Shown here: positions 1 through 7,848 of the stretch, piece by piece
Position numbering within the stretch: the stretch's first letter is position 1
How the letters are laid out: each line of letters starts with the position of its first letter
Source: Lachnospiraceae bacterium
GTDB lineage: Bacteria; Bacillota; Clostridia; Lachnospirales; Lachnospiraceae
NCBI GenBank assembly: GCA_017964055.1
Contig: JAGCSS010000017.1
Span: forward strand, 1-11,366
DNA length: 11,366 bases
Direction: 5' to 3'
Program-made: the position numbers and the translations under genes
Notes under the pieces: generated by a model
Told to the model about the DNA's origin: nothing
What the model saw: only the letters and a program-made list of their open reading frames with translations
Database searches by the model: none

Positions 1-1
1 C

Positions 2-247
2 AGGTTTGAGATGCTCGAAGTAGTCTATGTGGATGCGGCGGATATCTATTATGACGGCGTAAAAGTGCCTGAGACCTATGACGGAGTGCTGGAGTTCTTT
101 AAGAGCCGGTTCGACGACATTGTGGAAGACGGTGCCGGATTCATATCGCTTGCCGGATCGGTCGGCGTCTATAAGGAGACCACTGATCAGGAAGAATACG
201 ATACCATATTGTTCGCAAGGAAGGGCTACTACGCGGGAGTGATATGA
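2..247 (+). CDS. 3' part of an unrecognised gene, cut by the left window edge and ending at a probable frameshift
   Basis: The frame is open from the first bases (2-10 read Arg-Phe-Glu ahead of the first ATG at 11) and no ribosome-binding site precedes that ATG, so this is probably the tail of a longer gene. The readable part is an acidic soluble segment of about 80 residues, with a run of Asp/Glu/Tyr and a central FISLAGSVGVYKET stretch. I do not recognise the family; no membrane segment or catalytic motif is visible. It stops at TGA 245-247, immediately before a coding-like stretch in the next frame (243-371), so the apparent C-terminus GYYAGVI may be an artefact of a one-base shift. Genuine coding is supported by codon usage like that of the neighbours. 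Confidence 0.5.
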   Translation, partial: RFEMLEVVYVDAADIYYDGVKVPETYDGVLEFFKSRFDDIVEDGAGFISLAGSVGVYKETTDQEEYDTILFARKGYYAGVI

Positions 248-371
248 AAACAGTAAATGTGTTCCGGAGGCCTTTACCGACAATCTCAACCTGCTGACCA
301 TAAAGCGCGACGGATTCGCCGCGGACAGGAGCAAGTGGTTTTTAAGCGAGCAGGCGGAATCTGCGACATAA
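243..371 (+). pseudogene. Out-of-frame continuation of the upstream partial gene
   Basis: After the TGA at 245-247, the frame one base to the right (codons at 246, 249 and so on) stays open to TAA 369-371. It reads as ordinary protein with the local codon preference for G/C in third positions; the readable end includes NLNLLTIKRDGF and KWFLSEQAESAT. It has no credible start codon or ribosome-binding site of its own. The simplest reading is that it is the real C-terminus of the preceding gene, separated by one extra base near 242 or by a true frameshift mutation. A short ATG ORF at 244-297 in a third frame (17 codons) is not convincing. Confidence 0.45.
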
Positions 372-381
372 AAAAAGACAT

Positions 382-408
382 AAAAAACGGGGCTGTTTAA
401 TGCCCCGT
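382..408 (-). terminator. Intrinsic terminator of the tetR-type gene
   Basis: On the minus strand ACGGGGC (408-402) pairs with GCCCCGT (393-387) around an 8-nt loop, followed at once by a run of Ts (386-382). The stop codon of the regulator (397-399) lies in the loop, so the terminator is embedded in the end of the gene. The plus strand has no T-run after the stem, so it should act only on leftward transcription. Confidence 0.8.
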
Positions 409-957
409 AAGTGCCAGGGTTACGCCCTGGCACGATTTGTATATAAAGCTTGAGAGTTCTCCGGTCTCGATGTCAAAGTCGTTTTTGATCCATTCCCTGA
501 TCATGTTGAGGGTGCCGTGCATCACAAACGACAGATAGTAGCGTGTGATCTTCGGATTCACGACCGCGGGCATGGACGCCTCGACTCGCTGGCTGACCAG
601 GCTCACGATGGAATTCTGGAAATCCTCGGTGCCCGGCTGGCAGAGCAGGACGCCGAAGGTTTCTTTGTTTGATCTTACATAGTTTAAGAATTTCTCTACG
701 TATTCGATGGTGTCTAACGAGTAATCGATGCCTTCGAGAGTCTCAAAAGTTCTGGTGAGGACCTCGTCCTCGATATCCTTTAAGAGTTCAAACTGATCCT
801 GATAATGAATATAGAAAGTCGAACGGCTCATCTCAGAAAGATCGCATATCTCCTTGATCGAGATCTTCGAGATGGGCTTTTCCTGCATGAGCTCCAGCAG
901 GGATTCTTTCAGGATCCTCTTCGTTACGAGTATTCTGCGGTTGTTCTTTGTGGCCAT
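397..957 (-). CDS. TetR/AcrR-family transcriptional regulator
   Basis: This is a 186-residue regulator, the usual TetR length. The N-terminal DNA-binding domain spans about residues 8-55, with the helix-turn-helix at about 33-52 (ISIKEICDLSEMSRSTFYIHY), matching the family pattern of I..Ia..agvs.stfY.hF. The rest (about 60-186) is an alpha-helical ligand-binding and dimerisation region of the kind seen in Clostridia/Bacilli TetR proteins with a poorly conserved C-domain. The start at 957 is supported by a purine-rich ribosome-binding site on the minus strand (complement of 961-970, GGGGAGAGGG). It is transcribed divergently from the SDR-transporter-rhamnosidase operon across a 209-bp region containing palindromes, so it is likely the local repressor of that operon and perhaps of itself. 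The ligand is unknown; TetR proteins usually sense small, often hydrophobic molecules, which would suit an aglycone inducer. Confidence 0.9.
   Translation of the reverse strand: MATKNNRRILVTKRILKESLLELMQEKPISKISIKEICDLSEMSRSTFYIHYQDQFELLKDIEDEVLTRTFETLEGIDYSLDTIEYVEKFLNYVRSNKETFGVLLCQPGTEDFQNSIVSLVSQRVEASMPAVVNPKITRYYLSFVMHGTLNMIREWIKNDFDIETGELSSFIYKSCQGVTLALTGH
411..433. repeat. Perfect 9-bp inverted repeat inside the 3' end of the tetR-type gene
   Basis: GTGCCAGGG (411-419) and CCCTGGCAC (425-433) form a perfect 9-bp stem with a 5-nt loop. It sits within the codons for residues around CQGVTLAL, just upstream (on the minus strand) of the terminator hairpin, giving two hairpins in tandem at the mRNA 3' end. 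It has no T-run of its own. Confidence 0.7.
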
Positions 958-1011
958 GTTCCCTCTCCCCTGTGTTTATAAAAAATTTAAGGTTTAAACA
1001 CTACAGATATT

Positions 1012-1042
1012 GCCGAAAATGTCTTAATCGGACACTATCGGC
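1012..1042. promoter_or_regulatory. 31-bp interrupted palindrome, candidate operator
   Basis: GCCGA (1012-1016) and TCGGC (1038-1042), plus TGTC (1020-1023) and GACA (1031-1034), are all symmetric about position 1027. The two nested arm pairs sharing one centre make chance less likely. It lies between the regulator gene and the operon promoter, nearer the regulator, so it could serve autoregulation. A related half-site, GGCGAAAACGT (1040-1050), resembles GCCGAAAATGT (1012-1022). The assignment to TetR is inferred. Confidence 0.4.
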
Positions 1043-1069
1043 GAAAACGTACTAAACAATGCGTTTTAA

Positions 1070-1086
1070 ACAATATTGATTATTGT
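1070..1086. promoter_or_regulatory. 17-bp near-perfect palindrome overlapping the -35 box, candidate TetR operator
   Basis: ACAATATTGATTATTGT is symmetric about G1078 with 7 of 8 base pairs matching; only 1076/1080 mismatch. Its right arm overlaps the proposed -35 hexamer (1083-1088), where a bound dimer would block RNA polymerase. Size and position are typical of TetR-family operators. Its left arm is part of the second of two direct TAAACAAT repeats (1053-1060 and 1067-1074). Confidence 0.5.
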
Positions 1087-1111
1087 AAATCATACACGAT
1101 GTCCATATTAT
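1083..1111 (+). promoter_or_regulatory. Sigma-70-type promoter of the SDR-transporter-rhamnosidase operon
   Basis: TTGTAA (1083-1088), a 17-bp spacer and TATTAT (1106-1111) give a plausible sigma-A promoter. Transcription would start near 1118, leaving a leader of about 50 nt that ends with the strong AGGAGG ribosome-binding site at 1152-1157. The surrounding DNA is A/T-rich compared with the genes. Confidence 0.55.
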
Positions 1112-1166
1112 ATAACCGTAGTCTTGAAATTGCAAGCAATGTTTTTTTAACAGGAGGATAAATAAC

Positions 1167-2180
1167 ATGAAAGTTTTTATGATCGGAGGAACAGGTCTTT
1201 TAGGCAGCGAGGCTGCAAGAGTACTGATAGAAAGAGGTCATGAGGTGACATCCGTTGCGCTTCCGCCTCTTCCGCAGGGAGCTTCCCTTCCGCCTGAGAT
1301 GAAGATCGAGTACGGCAATTACATGGAGATGACCGACGAGCAGATCAGGGCGTACATGACAGGCTGCGACGGCTTCGTTTTCGCGGCGGGCGTCGACGAG
1401 AGAGTGGAAGGTCCGGCTCCCATCTACGAGCTTTTTAAGAAGTACAATATCGACCCTCTCGCAAGGCTCTTAAAGATCGCGAAGGAATGCGGCGTAAAGC
1501 ATGTGTCGATCTGCGGATCCTATTTTGCGTACTTTGCAAAGACCATGAAGGATAAGGAGCTTACCAGGTGGCATCCTTATATCAGGAGCCGCATCGACCA
1601 GGAAGAGATGGCGCTCTCGTTTGCGGATGAGAGCTTTGACGTAGCTGTTCTCGAGCTCCCTTACATATTCGGAACACAGCCCGGAAGAAAGCCCGTATGG
1701 GTATTCCTTGTCGAGCAGATCCGTTCGATGAAGAAGTTTACGATGTATCCGAAGGGCGGCACCACTATGGTTACCGTGCATCAGGTAGGACAGGCATTGG
1801 TCGGAGCACTCGAATACAACAAGGGCGGGAACGCCTATCCGATCGGCTATTACAACATGACCTGGAAGGAAATGCTCGCGATCGTCCACAAGCATATGGG
1901 ATGTCCCGGCAAAAAGATCATCACGATCCCGAACTGGATGTATGCGATGGGCGGCAAGAAGATCATGAAGGAGCAGAAGGCGGCAGGCCATGAAGGCGGT
2001 CTCCATATGGTGAAATTTACCGATCTTCAGTGCTCGAACCTCTTTATCGACAAGAGCCTCGGCTGCGAAAAACTGCATGTTGAGCCCGATGATATCGATG
2101 CGGCGATCGGCGATTCGATCCGTCTGTGCATCGAAGTCCTCGACGGAAAGGCAAAAGTCATCGGCATGAGAGGAGAATAA
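1167..2180 (+). CDS. Atypical SDR-family NAD(P)-binding oxidoreductase/epimerase-like protein
   Basis: This 337-residue protein begins with a Rossmann dinucleotide-binding motif (MIGGTGLLG, glycines 7, 10 and 13), the hallmark of extended or atypical short-chain dehydrogenases (NAD-dependent epimerase/dehydratase family). The later strand and loop with SICGSYF (114-120) corresponds to the usual catalytic Ser/Thr strand. The expected YxxxK is represented by YIRSR (Tyr138, Arg142), so the catalytic lysine is replaced by arginine. No signal peptide or membrane helix is present, so it should be cytoplasmic. The start is fixed by AGGAGG at 1152-1157, 9 nt upstream. It is the first gene of the operon, and its stop is one base before the next start, so the two SDRs are probably co-translated and may work together. 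The substrate is unknown; the altered active site leaves open a weakly active, structural or partner role. Confidence 0.8.
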   Translation: MKVFMIGGTGLLGSEAARVLIERGHEVTSVALPPLPQGASLPPEMKIEYGNYMEMTDEQIRAYMTGCDGFVFAAGVDERVEGPAPIYELFKKYNIDPLARLLKIAKECGVKHVSICGSYFAYFAKTMKDKELTRWHPYIRSRIDQEEMALSFADESFDVAVLELPYIFGTQPGRKPVWVFLVEQIRSMKKFTMYPKGGTTMVTVHQVGQALVGALEYNKGGNAYPIGYYNMTWKEMLAIVHKHMGCPGKKIITIPNWMYAMGGKKIMKEQKAAGHEGGLHMVKFTDLQCSNLFIDKSLGCEKLHVEPDDIDAAIGDSIRLCIEVLDGKAKVIGMRGE

Positions 2181-2181
2181 T

Positions 2182-3717
2182 ATGGCAGATAAAAGAAAAA
2201 CCGTGTTTATGACCGGCGCGGGCGGCGGAATGGGCTTTGAGAGCTTTAAGCAGATGCTGCCCGATCTGGGCCTCAAATACGATCTGGTCATACTTGTGCG
2301 TGACAGCAAAAAGAATCACGAGCTTTTTGATGAATACATTTATAAAGACGGTCTGACTGTCGTATACGGAGACCTGCTCAACAGGGCGGACGTAGCCAAA
2401 TGCATTTCGATGTCCGACATGGTGCTCCATATAGCGGCTTTTGTGTCTCCCGCAGCGGATTATTACCCGAAGAAAGCCATGGAGAACAACTACGGCTCCG
2501 TGGTAAACTTGATCGAGTTGATAAAGTCTCAGGGAAAGAAAGATACCTGCAAGTTTGTATATATCGGGACCGTGGCGGAGACCGGCGACAGGATGCCGCC
2601 CATCCATTGGGGCAGGGTCGGTGATCCGATAAAGCCGAGCATGTTCGACTATTATGCGGTATCGAAGGTCGCAGCCGAGAGATATGTCATCGAGAGCGGC
2701 TTAAAATACTGGGTGTCGCTCCGCCAGACGGGCATCATCGGGCCCGCGATGGCGAAGATCCGCGATGCGATCCAGTTCCACAACTGCATATACAATGTCC
2801 TCGAATACGCTTCGGACAGGGACAGCGGAAGGGCCATGAGAAATCTCGCGGCTTTTGACGCGGACGGCAGCCTTGCGGAAAGTTTCTGGGGACATATATA
2901 CAATATCGGAGGCGGCGAGAGCTGCAGGGTGAGCACGCTCGAGATGTATGAGGCGATGTACGGCGAGCTCGGCTTCAAGACGCTCGATCCGGTGATCGAC
3001 CCGAAGATGTACGCGACGAGGAATTTCCACGGACAGTATTACCTTGATTCGGACAAGCTCGAGGATTACCTGCATTTCCGCAGCGATTCCATGCAGTATT
3101 TTTACGATGCGTACTTAAAGGAACTGGGCAGCGCCGTAAAAGCCGGCAAGGTGATCACAAAGCTCCCGGGCGGACAAAAGCTTATGGGCGCGATCATCAA
3201 AAAAACGTTCAAAGAGCTCCTGAATTCGGAGCACGGCACGAAGCACTGGATCGATGAAAATGAGGAAGACTATATCGATGCGTTCTGGGGCGGCAGAAAA
3301 GCCTGGGAAGCGCTCCCTGACAAGGTCAGCGAAATGGAAGCCTTCACCGACTGGGACAAGGTAGTTCATATCGATCACGGCTATGATGAGAGCAAGCCCG
3401 AATCGGAGCTCACACTCGAGGATATGAAAGGTGCCGCAAAGTTCCGCGGAGGCACATGTGATTCGACGGAAATGGCAAAGGGCGACTGGACTTCGCCCCT
3501 TGAGTTTACATGCCAGTTCGGGCATAATTTTAAGGGGAGCCCGAGGCTGATCCTCGAAGGCGGACACTGGTGCGACGAATGTGAGAGAAAGTCCTGGAAT
3601 TACGGAAACAGGGCTAAGAAAGACAGGTTTTTCGCGCAGGTATGGAACCCGCTGCATGAAGCGGACGAACTGCGTGAATACCCCAAGATTGTAAGCGAAC
3701 TGGATGTAAATAAATAA
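2182..3717 (+). CDS. NAD-dependent epimerase/dehydratase (extended SDR) with C-terminal zinc ribbon
   Basis: This is a 511-residue two-part protein. Residues 1 to about 310 form an extended SDR: the Rossmann motif TGAGGGMG (Gly12, 15, 18), a strand with FVYIGT (125-130) and an intact YAVSK (Tyr158, Lys162). A charged, helical linker follows (about 310-420). The end carries a zinc-ribbon-like module: Cys426, then FTC444 with GH448, a conserved SPRLIL stretch, and GGHWC464-x2-Cys467. I recall similar C-terminal modules on some bacterial epimerase-like proteins, but its function is not something I can name. The ribosome-binding site AGAGGAGA lies in the tail of the preceding gene, and a single base separates the two genes. 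It is likely the catalytic member of the pair, acting on a sugar, glycoside or aglycone in the cytoplasm. Substrate and direction are unknown. Confidence 0.85.
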   Translation: MADKRKTVFMTGAGGGMGFESFKQMLPDLGLKYDLVILVRDSKKNHELFDEYIYKDGLTVVYGDLLNRADVAKCISMSDMVLHIAAFVSPAADYYPKKAMENNYGSVVNLIELIKSQGKKDTCKFVYIGTVAETGDRMPPIHWGRVGDPIKPSMFDYYAVSKVAAERYVIESGLKYWVSLRQTGIIGPAMAKIRDAIQFHNCIYNVLEYASDRDSGRAMRNLAAFDADGSLAESFWGHIYNIGGGESCRVSTLEMYEAMYGELGFKTLDPVIDPKMYATRNFHGQYYLDSDKLEDYLHFRSDSMQYFYDAYLKELGSAVKAGKVITKLPGGQKLMGAIIKKTFKELLNSEHGTKHWIDENEEDYIDAFWGGRKAWEALPDKVSEMEAFTDWDKVVHIDHGYDESKPESELTLEDMKGAAKFRGGTCDSTEMAKGDWTSPLEFTCQFGHNFKGSPRLILEGGHWCDECERKSWNYGNRAKKDRFFAQVWNPLHEADELREYPKIVSELDVNK

Positions 3718-3737
3718 ACCATCAGGAGGAACCCTCT

Positions 3738-5267
3738 ATGAAACTTCCGGCAAGTTTGATCAGATCGGGCGAGGTCACGAAGAAGGAGAAGTGGCTCGGA
3801 TACCTGCTCGGCCCCGCGGGAGCGCTGCTGCTCAACGCGGTCCTGGCCACGTATCTCAATGTCTATTATACGGACGTGCTGAACCTCACTCCGCTGTGGG
3901 GCGGCGTCTTTCTGACCGTTTTTCCGATAGTTTCAAAGATCCTTGATGCGATCACGAACATTGTCATGGGACAGGTCATTGACCGTACAAGGACCAAAGA
4001 GGGCAAGGCCCGCCCGTGGCTGTTCCTCTCTGCTTTCCTTGTGCCTGTGACCGGCATTCTGCTCTTTACGGTTCCCGAGAGCAGCGATGCGGTGAAGGCC
4101 ATATGGGTTATGATCTCTTATAACCTGTTCTATTCTTTTGCATACACTATCTTCAATATGAGCCATAACCTCATGGTTCCGCTCTCTACCCGAAACGGAA
4201 CCGACAGGGGCGGCCTTTCCGTATTCAACCAGATCACCACGATCATGATGTCCGGAATCCTTGTGGCTCTCATTTTCCCGATGCTCATCATGCCCGCGAT
4301 CGGCGTGGACAAATCGAAGTGGATCACGCTCATGTGCATCCTCTCGATCATCGCGCTGCCCCTCACACTGCTCGAGTACTTCTTTACCAAGGAACGCGTG
4401 ACGGAAGAGAAGGCCGAAGATGAGGCCGGTACGGGGCTTTCGTTCGTGGCGCAGCTGAAACTCTTATTCACCGACAAATACATGGTCCTGATGTATGTCT
4501 ATTTTCTCATATATACGATCGGAACCACGCTGAAGAACCTCGGACTGGTCTATTACTGTAACTACGTGCTCGGCACGTATAACGACGGCGTGACGCAGAT
4601 GATGGTATCCGTGATCGGCGGCATCCCGATGGGTATCGGAATATTCGCGGTATGGCCTCTCGCAAAGCGCTTCGGAAAGAGGAACGTTACGCTGGTCGGA
4701 TTCATACTGTACTCGCTGGGGTCTCTTATCTGCTGGATATTCCCGCATACTATGTGGATCGTCCTGACGGGCCAGTTTATCAAGAACATAGGCGGACTGC
4801 CCTGCGCGTACGTTTTTATGGCGCTGTTCGCAGACTGTCTCGACCATCTCGAATGGAAGAGCGATATACGCCTCGACGGCGCGGCGATGTCTATCTACAA
4901 CATAATCGCGGTGGCAATGGTTGGCATCATGACGGGCGTGTTCAACTGGATGCTGGCAAAGGCGGGCTATATGGCGCCCTTTACCGCGAACAGCGTATCG
5001 GAGGCGGCACAGACATTGGCTTCCGGCGGACTGACCGCACAGGTGGCCCTGGAGAGTCTGAAGCCTGCCGCGGACGGAGTCCTCACCGTAGCCATTGCAC
5101 AGCCGCAGAGTGTAAACTGGGTTATTTCCTTCGCATTCCTGGGACTGGAGGTATTTACCGGCGCGATCCTCGCCGTGATACTTTTCTTCCTGAATGTTGA
5201 GAAGAACATAGCGAAGGAGCAGCAGGAGATAAAGGAGCGTCATGAGAGCGATCAGATTAAGGACTGA
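3738..5267 (+). CDS. GPH-family (MelB-like) cation:sugar symporter
   Basis: This 509-residue polytopic membrane protein belongs to the glycoside-pentoside-hexuronide:cation symporter family of the major facilitator superfamily. The family signature after helix 2 is clear: [17 protein letters not shown] then GKARPWL (about 68-95). About 12 hydrophobic segments are visible, with a charged central loop around 216-236 and a highly charged C-terminal tail (487-509). Aligned by eye with MelB, Asp70 matches Asp55, but the Asp59 position is Asn74 and the helix-4 Asp124 position is Asn140, so cation and sugar contacts may differ from melibiose permease. The start is supported by AGGAGG about 8 nt upstream. 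Placed between two SDRs and a rhamnosidase, it probably imports the glycoside that the neighbours process. Its last 26 bp overlap the next gene. Confidence 0.9.
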   Translation: MKLPASLIRSGEVTKKEKWLGYLLGPAGALLLNAVLATYLNVYYTDVLNLTPLWGGVFLTVFPIVSKILDAITNIVMGQVIDRTRTKEGKARPWLFLSAFLVPVTGILLFTVPESSDAVKAIWVMISYNLFYSFAYTIFNMSHNLMVPLSTRNGTDRGGLSVFNQITTIMMSGILVALIFPMLIMPAIGVDKSKWITLMCILSIIALPLTLLEYFFTKERVTEEKAEDEAGTGLSFVAQLKLLFTDKYMVLMYVYFLIYTIGTTLKNLGLVYYCNYVLGTYNDGVTQMMVSVIGGIPMGIGIFAVWPLAKRFGKRNVTLVGFILYSLGSLICWIFPHTMWIVLTGQFIKNIGGLPCAYVFMALFADCLDHLEWKSDIRLDGAAMSIYNIIAVAMVGIMTGVFNWMLAKAGYMAPFTANSVSEAAQTLASGGLTAQVALESLKPAADGVLTVAIAQPQSVNWVISFAFLGLEVFTGAILAVILFFLNVEKNIAKEQQEIKERHESDQIKD

Positions 5268-7809
5268 ATACCTGAATGACCCGCTGGGGATTGATATAGT
5301 GCATCCGCGCCTGATGTGGAACACGGAGGGCGGCGTGCGCCAGACCGCGTATGAGATCGTCACGGATAAATGGCAGAGCGGCAAGGTCTCTGGTGCGTCT
5401 ATGCGCGCGGAGTATCCCGAGGCTGTTGCATCACGCGAGAGGGTTAACTGGAAGATCAGGCTCTGGGACGAGAATGACGAGCCCGGAGAGTGGAGCGAGG
5501 CTTTCTTTGAAGAGGGGCTGCTCTTTGCTGCGGACTGGAAGGCTCATTGGATAACCGGTGCTTATGCTGTAAATAAGAAAATGCGCTATCCGGTGGACTG
5601 CTTCAGGAAGAGATTTGCTGTCGTAAGACCTGTAAAGCGCGCGCGCCTGTATATCACCGCGTGCGGCCTGTACGAGGCGAGGCTCGGGGGCAGCAGGATC
5701 GGTGATTTCGTGATGGCGCCCGGATATACCGATTACCGCAAGCGCGTGCAGTACCGGACCTACGATGTGACGGAGGAGCTGCACGGGGGAGAGAACGAGC
5801 TTACCGTACAGCTCGCCGACGGATGGTACCGCGGCTCCTGCGGTGCGAACGGCATCGTGAACCAGTACGGCACGGAGACGAAGCTCCTGGCACAGCTTGA
5901 GATCATTTATGACGACGGCAGCGTACAGACAGTGGTGTCCGATGAGAACTGGGACTGGTCGAATGACGGACCGATAAGATTTGCGGACAACAAGGACGGA
6001 GAGATAGTCGAGGCCTTCAGGAAGCCCGGCTTTACAGGCAGGGCGAAGCTTACCTCGCACAAGGTCACTCCCTCTGCGTCGAACAATGTGCCCGTAAAGG
6101 AGCATGAGACCTTTAAGCCCGTGCTCATTACCACGCCTTCGGGAAAGAAAGTGCTCGATATCGGCCGGAATATACAGGGCTATGCTTCATTTAAACTGAC
6201 CGCACACGCAGGGCAGCGCGTGTTCCTGCGCTTCGGGGAGATGCTCGACAAGGACGGGGAATTCACCCAGAAGAACATACAGCTCGCAAACCGCGGGAAG
6301 ACTACGCCTCTGCAGCAGGTGGAATATATATGCGCGGAGGGCGTGAACGAATATAAGACGAGATTTGCGATATTCGGGTTCAGGTACATCCTGGTTGAGA
6401 CCGATGTGCCGTTTGAACCTGATGATTTTACCGCGTATGCGGTCTATTCGGACCTCGAGAGGACCGGATGGTTCAACTGCTCGGGTGAGCTGCTGAACAG
6501 GCTTTTTGAGGCCACTGTGTGGTCTGCAAAGGGCAATCATCTGGATATCCCGACCGACTGTCCCACGCGTGAGCGTCACGGATGGACGGGTGATGCGCAG
6601 CTGTTCTTTACCACGGCGTCGTACCTCTTTAATTTTGCCCCGTTTGCGCGCAAATACATGCACGACGTATTCGACTGGCAGAAGCCGAACGGACGCCTGC
6701 CGCACATCGCGCCCGAGGGCGGTTCGGACTTTTACATGTGGACGATGAACGGATCGGTCGGCTGGTCGGACGTGGGAGTGCTGATCCCTTACCGTTTTGC
6801 TGGGATGTTCCGTGATGATGAGCTCCTTCGTGAGCATTACGACGGCATGGTAAGATACGCCCGCTTCATGGAGCGTCGTGTAGGAAAGACCACGCCCCTG
6901 TTCTCGGACCGCATCAGGATGTCTAAGGAAAACAGGAAATACCTCGTAAATATGGGACAGAGCTACGGCGAATGGGCCGAGCCCGTCGATGTCGGCGGAG
7001 GCTTTAAGTGGCAGGATTTTGTAAATCCCCATCCCGAGGTTTCGACGGCCTACACCGCATACATCATGCGTCTCATGAGTGAGATCGCCGAAAAGTTCGG
7101 ACGTGATAAGGACGCCGCGGAATTCCGTGAGTATGCGGAAGGCTGTAAAAGGGCTTACCGGGAGCTGGTCTCGGGCGGGGAGTATTCTCTTGATACCGAC
7201 CGTCAGGCGCAACTCGTAAGGCCGCTGTTCATGGAGCTTTTGGACGAGGAGCAGACTGCATTCGCGAAGGAGCGCCTGATCAAGGCACTGGAGAATTACG
7301 GCTGGAGGCTCGGTACAGGATTCCTTTCCACGCCGCTGATACTGTATGTGCTCGCGTCTTACGACATCGAAGCCGCTTACAGGCTGCTCGAGAATGAGGA
7401 GATCCCCGGGTGGCTCTCCATGCCAAAGCATGGCGCGACGACGATCTGGGAGAGCTGGGAAGGCCCCGATTCACAGGGTACAGTTGCATCGCTTAACCAT
7501 TATTCAAAGGGCGCCGTGGTGGAATGGCTGTTCTCGACGATGTGCGGCATCAATGTCGCCGGTGAGAACAGGTTCATGATCGCACCCAGACCCGGCGGAA
7601 ACTTGAATTTCGCTGAGGCGGAATACAACAGCGTCTTCGGCATGGTAAAGAGCCGGTGGGAGAAGAAGGACGGAAAGATCTGTTATACTGTTTCTGTGCC
7701 GTGCAACTGCGAAGCCGAGGTACGTTTGCCGGACGGACAGGTGAAGACTGTCGGGGCCGGAGAGTATAGCTTCGAGACTGAGTGCTTATTGTTCCGTTAT
7801 CTGATATAA
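5242..7809 (+). CDS. Alpha-L-rhamnosidase, glycoside hydrolase family 78
   Basis: This 855-residue protein removes terminal alpha-L-rhamnose from glycosides. It has the usual GH78 order: an N-terminal beta domain beginning [13 protein letters not shown]...HPRLMW (6-26), a second beta domain whose WKAHWI (99-104) and [10 protein letters not shown] (141-150) match the family, the concanavalin-like domain, and an (alpha/alpha)6 barrel from about 410. Catalytic-region motifs are [15 protein letters not shown] (439-453, Glu444 a candidate general acid) and [11 protein letters not shown] (731-741, Glu737 a candidate general base). A C-terminal beta domain covers about 775-855. There is no signal peptide, so it acts in the cytoplasm on an imported substrate. 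The start at 5242 fits the family N-terminus and an AGGAG inside the transporter gene; the overlap implies translational coupling. The natural rhamnoside (flavonoid, saponin or oligosaccharide) is not evident. Confidence 0.93.
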   Translation: MRAIRLRTEYLNDPLGIDIVHPRLMWNTEGGVRQTAYEIVTDKWQSGKVSGASMRAEYPEAVASRERVNWKIRLWDENDEPGEWSEAFFEEGLLFAADWKAHWITGAYAVNKKMRYPVDCFRKRFAVVRPVKRARLYITACGLYEARLGGSRIGDFVMAPGYTDYRKRVQYRTYDVTEELHGGENELTVQLADGWYRGSCGANGIVNQYGTETKLLAQLEIIYDDGSVQTVVSDENWDWSNDGPIRFADNKDGEIVEAFRKPGFTGRAKLTSHKVTPSASNNVPVKEHETFKPVLITTPSGKKVLDIGRNIQGYASFKLTAHAGQRVFLRFGEMLDKDGEFTQKNIQLANRGKTTPLQQVEYICAEGVNEYKTRFAIFGFRYILVETDVPFEPDDFTAYAVYSDLERTGWFNCSGELLNRLFEATVWSAKGNHLDIPTDCPTRERHGWTGDAQLFFTTASYLFNFAPFARKYMHDVFDWQKPNGRLPHIAPEGGSDFYMWTMNGSVGWSDVGVLIPYRFAGMFRDDELLREHYDGMVRYARFMERRVGKTTPLFSDRIRMSKENRKYLVNMGQSYGEWAEPVDVGGGFKWQDFVNPHPEVSTAYTAYIMRLMSEIAEKFGRDKDAAEFREYAEGCKRAYRELVSGGEYSLDTDRQAQLVRPLFMELLDEEQTAFAKERLIKALENYGWRLGTGFLSTPLILYVLASYDIEAAYRLLENEEIPGWLSMPKHGATTIWESWEGPDSQGTVASLNHYSKGAVVEWLFSTMCGINVAGENRFMIAPRPGGNLNFAEAEYNSVFGMVKSRWEKKDGKICYTVSVPCNCEAEVRLPDGQVKTVGAGEYSFETECLLFRYLI

Positions 7810-7810
7810 T
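7802..7810 (+). promoter_or_regulatory. Candidate extended -10 promoter for the acyltransferase gene
   Basis: TGATATAAT is a perfect TGnTATAAT extended -10 element located across the stop codon of the rhamnosidase gene, about 40 bp before the next start. The -35 region (around 7782-7787, GTGCTT) is poor, which is tolerated with an extended -10. Chance occurrence cannot be excluded. Confidence 0.35.
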
Positions 7811-7848
7811 GGTTGCGGTTAAATCTGAAGACTGAGGAAGTGTAAGAC

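Noticed and set aside
958..1069. Promoter for the TetR gene on the minus strand
   Set aside because: Several A/T-rich hexamers could serve as a -10, but none has a convincing -35 at 16-18 bp, so no site was called.
1123..1148. Small hairpin (CTTG/CAAG or ATTG/CAAT) followed by seven Ts in the operon leader, resembling an attenuator
   Set aside because: The stem has only four A/U-rich pairs and there is no leader peptide or competing structure; the T-run is probably part of the A/T-rich leader.
1470..2309. 279-codon open frame on the minus strand
   Set aside because: It is antisense to the first SDR and crosses into the second; no motif supports it, while both SDRs have clear Rossmann motifs.
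4464..5384. 306-codon open frame on the minus strand
   Set aside because: It is antisense to the transporter and the rhamnosidase start; its composition (rich in His, Arg and Tyr) is typical of a shadow frame.
6187..7431. 414-codon open frame on the minus strand
   Set aside because: It lies wholly antisense to the GH78 gene, has no recognisable domain or ribosome-binding site, and follows from the codon bias of the real gene.
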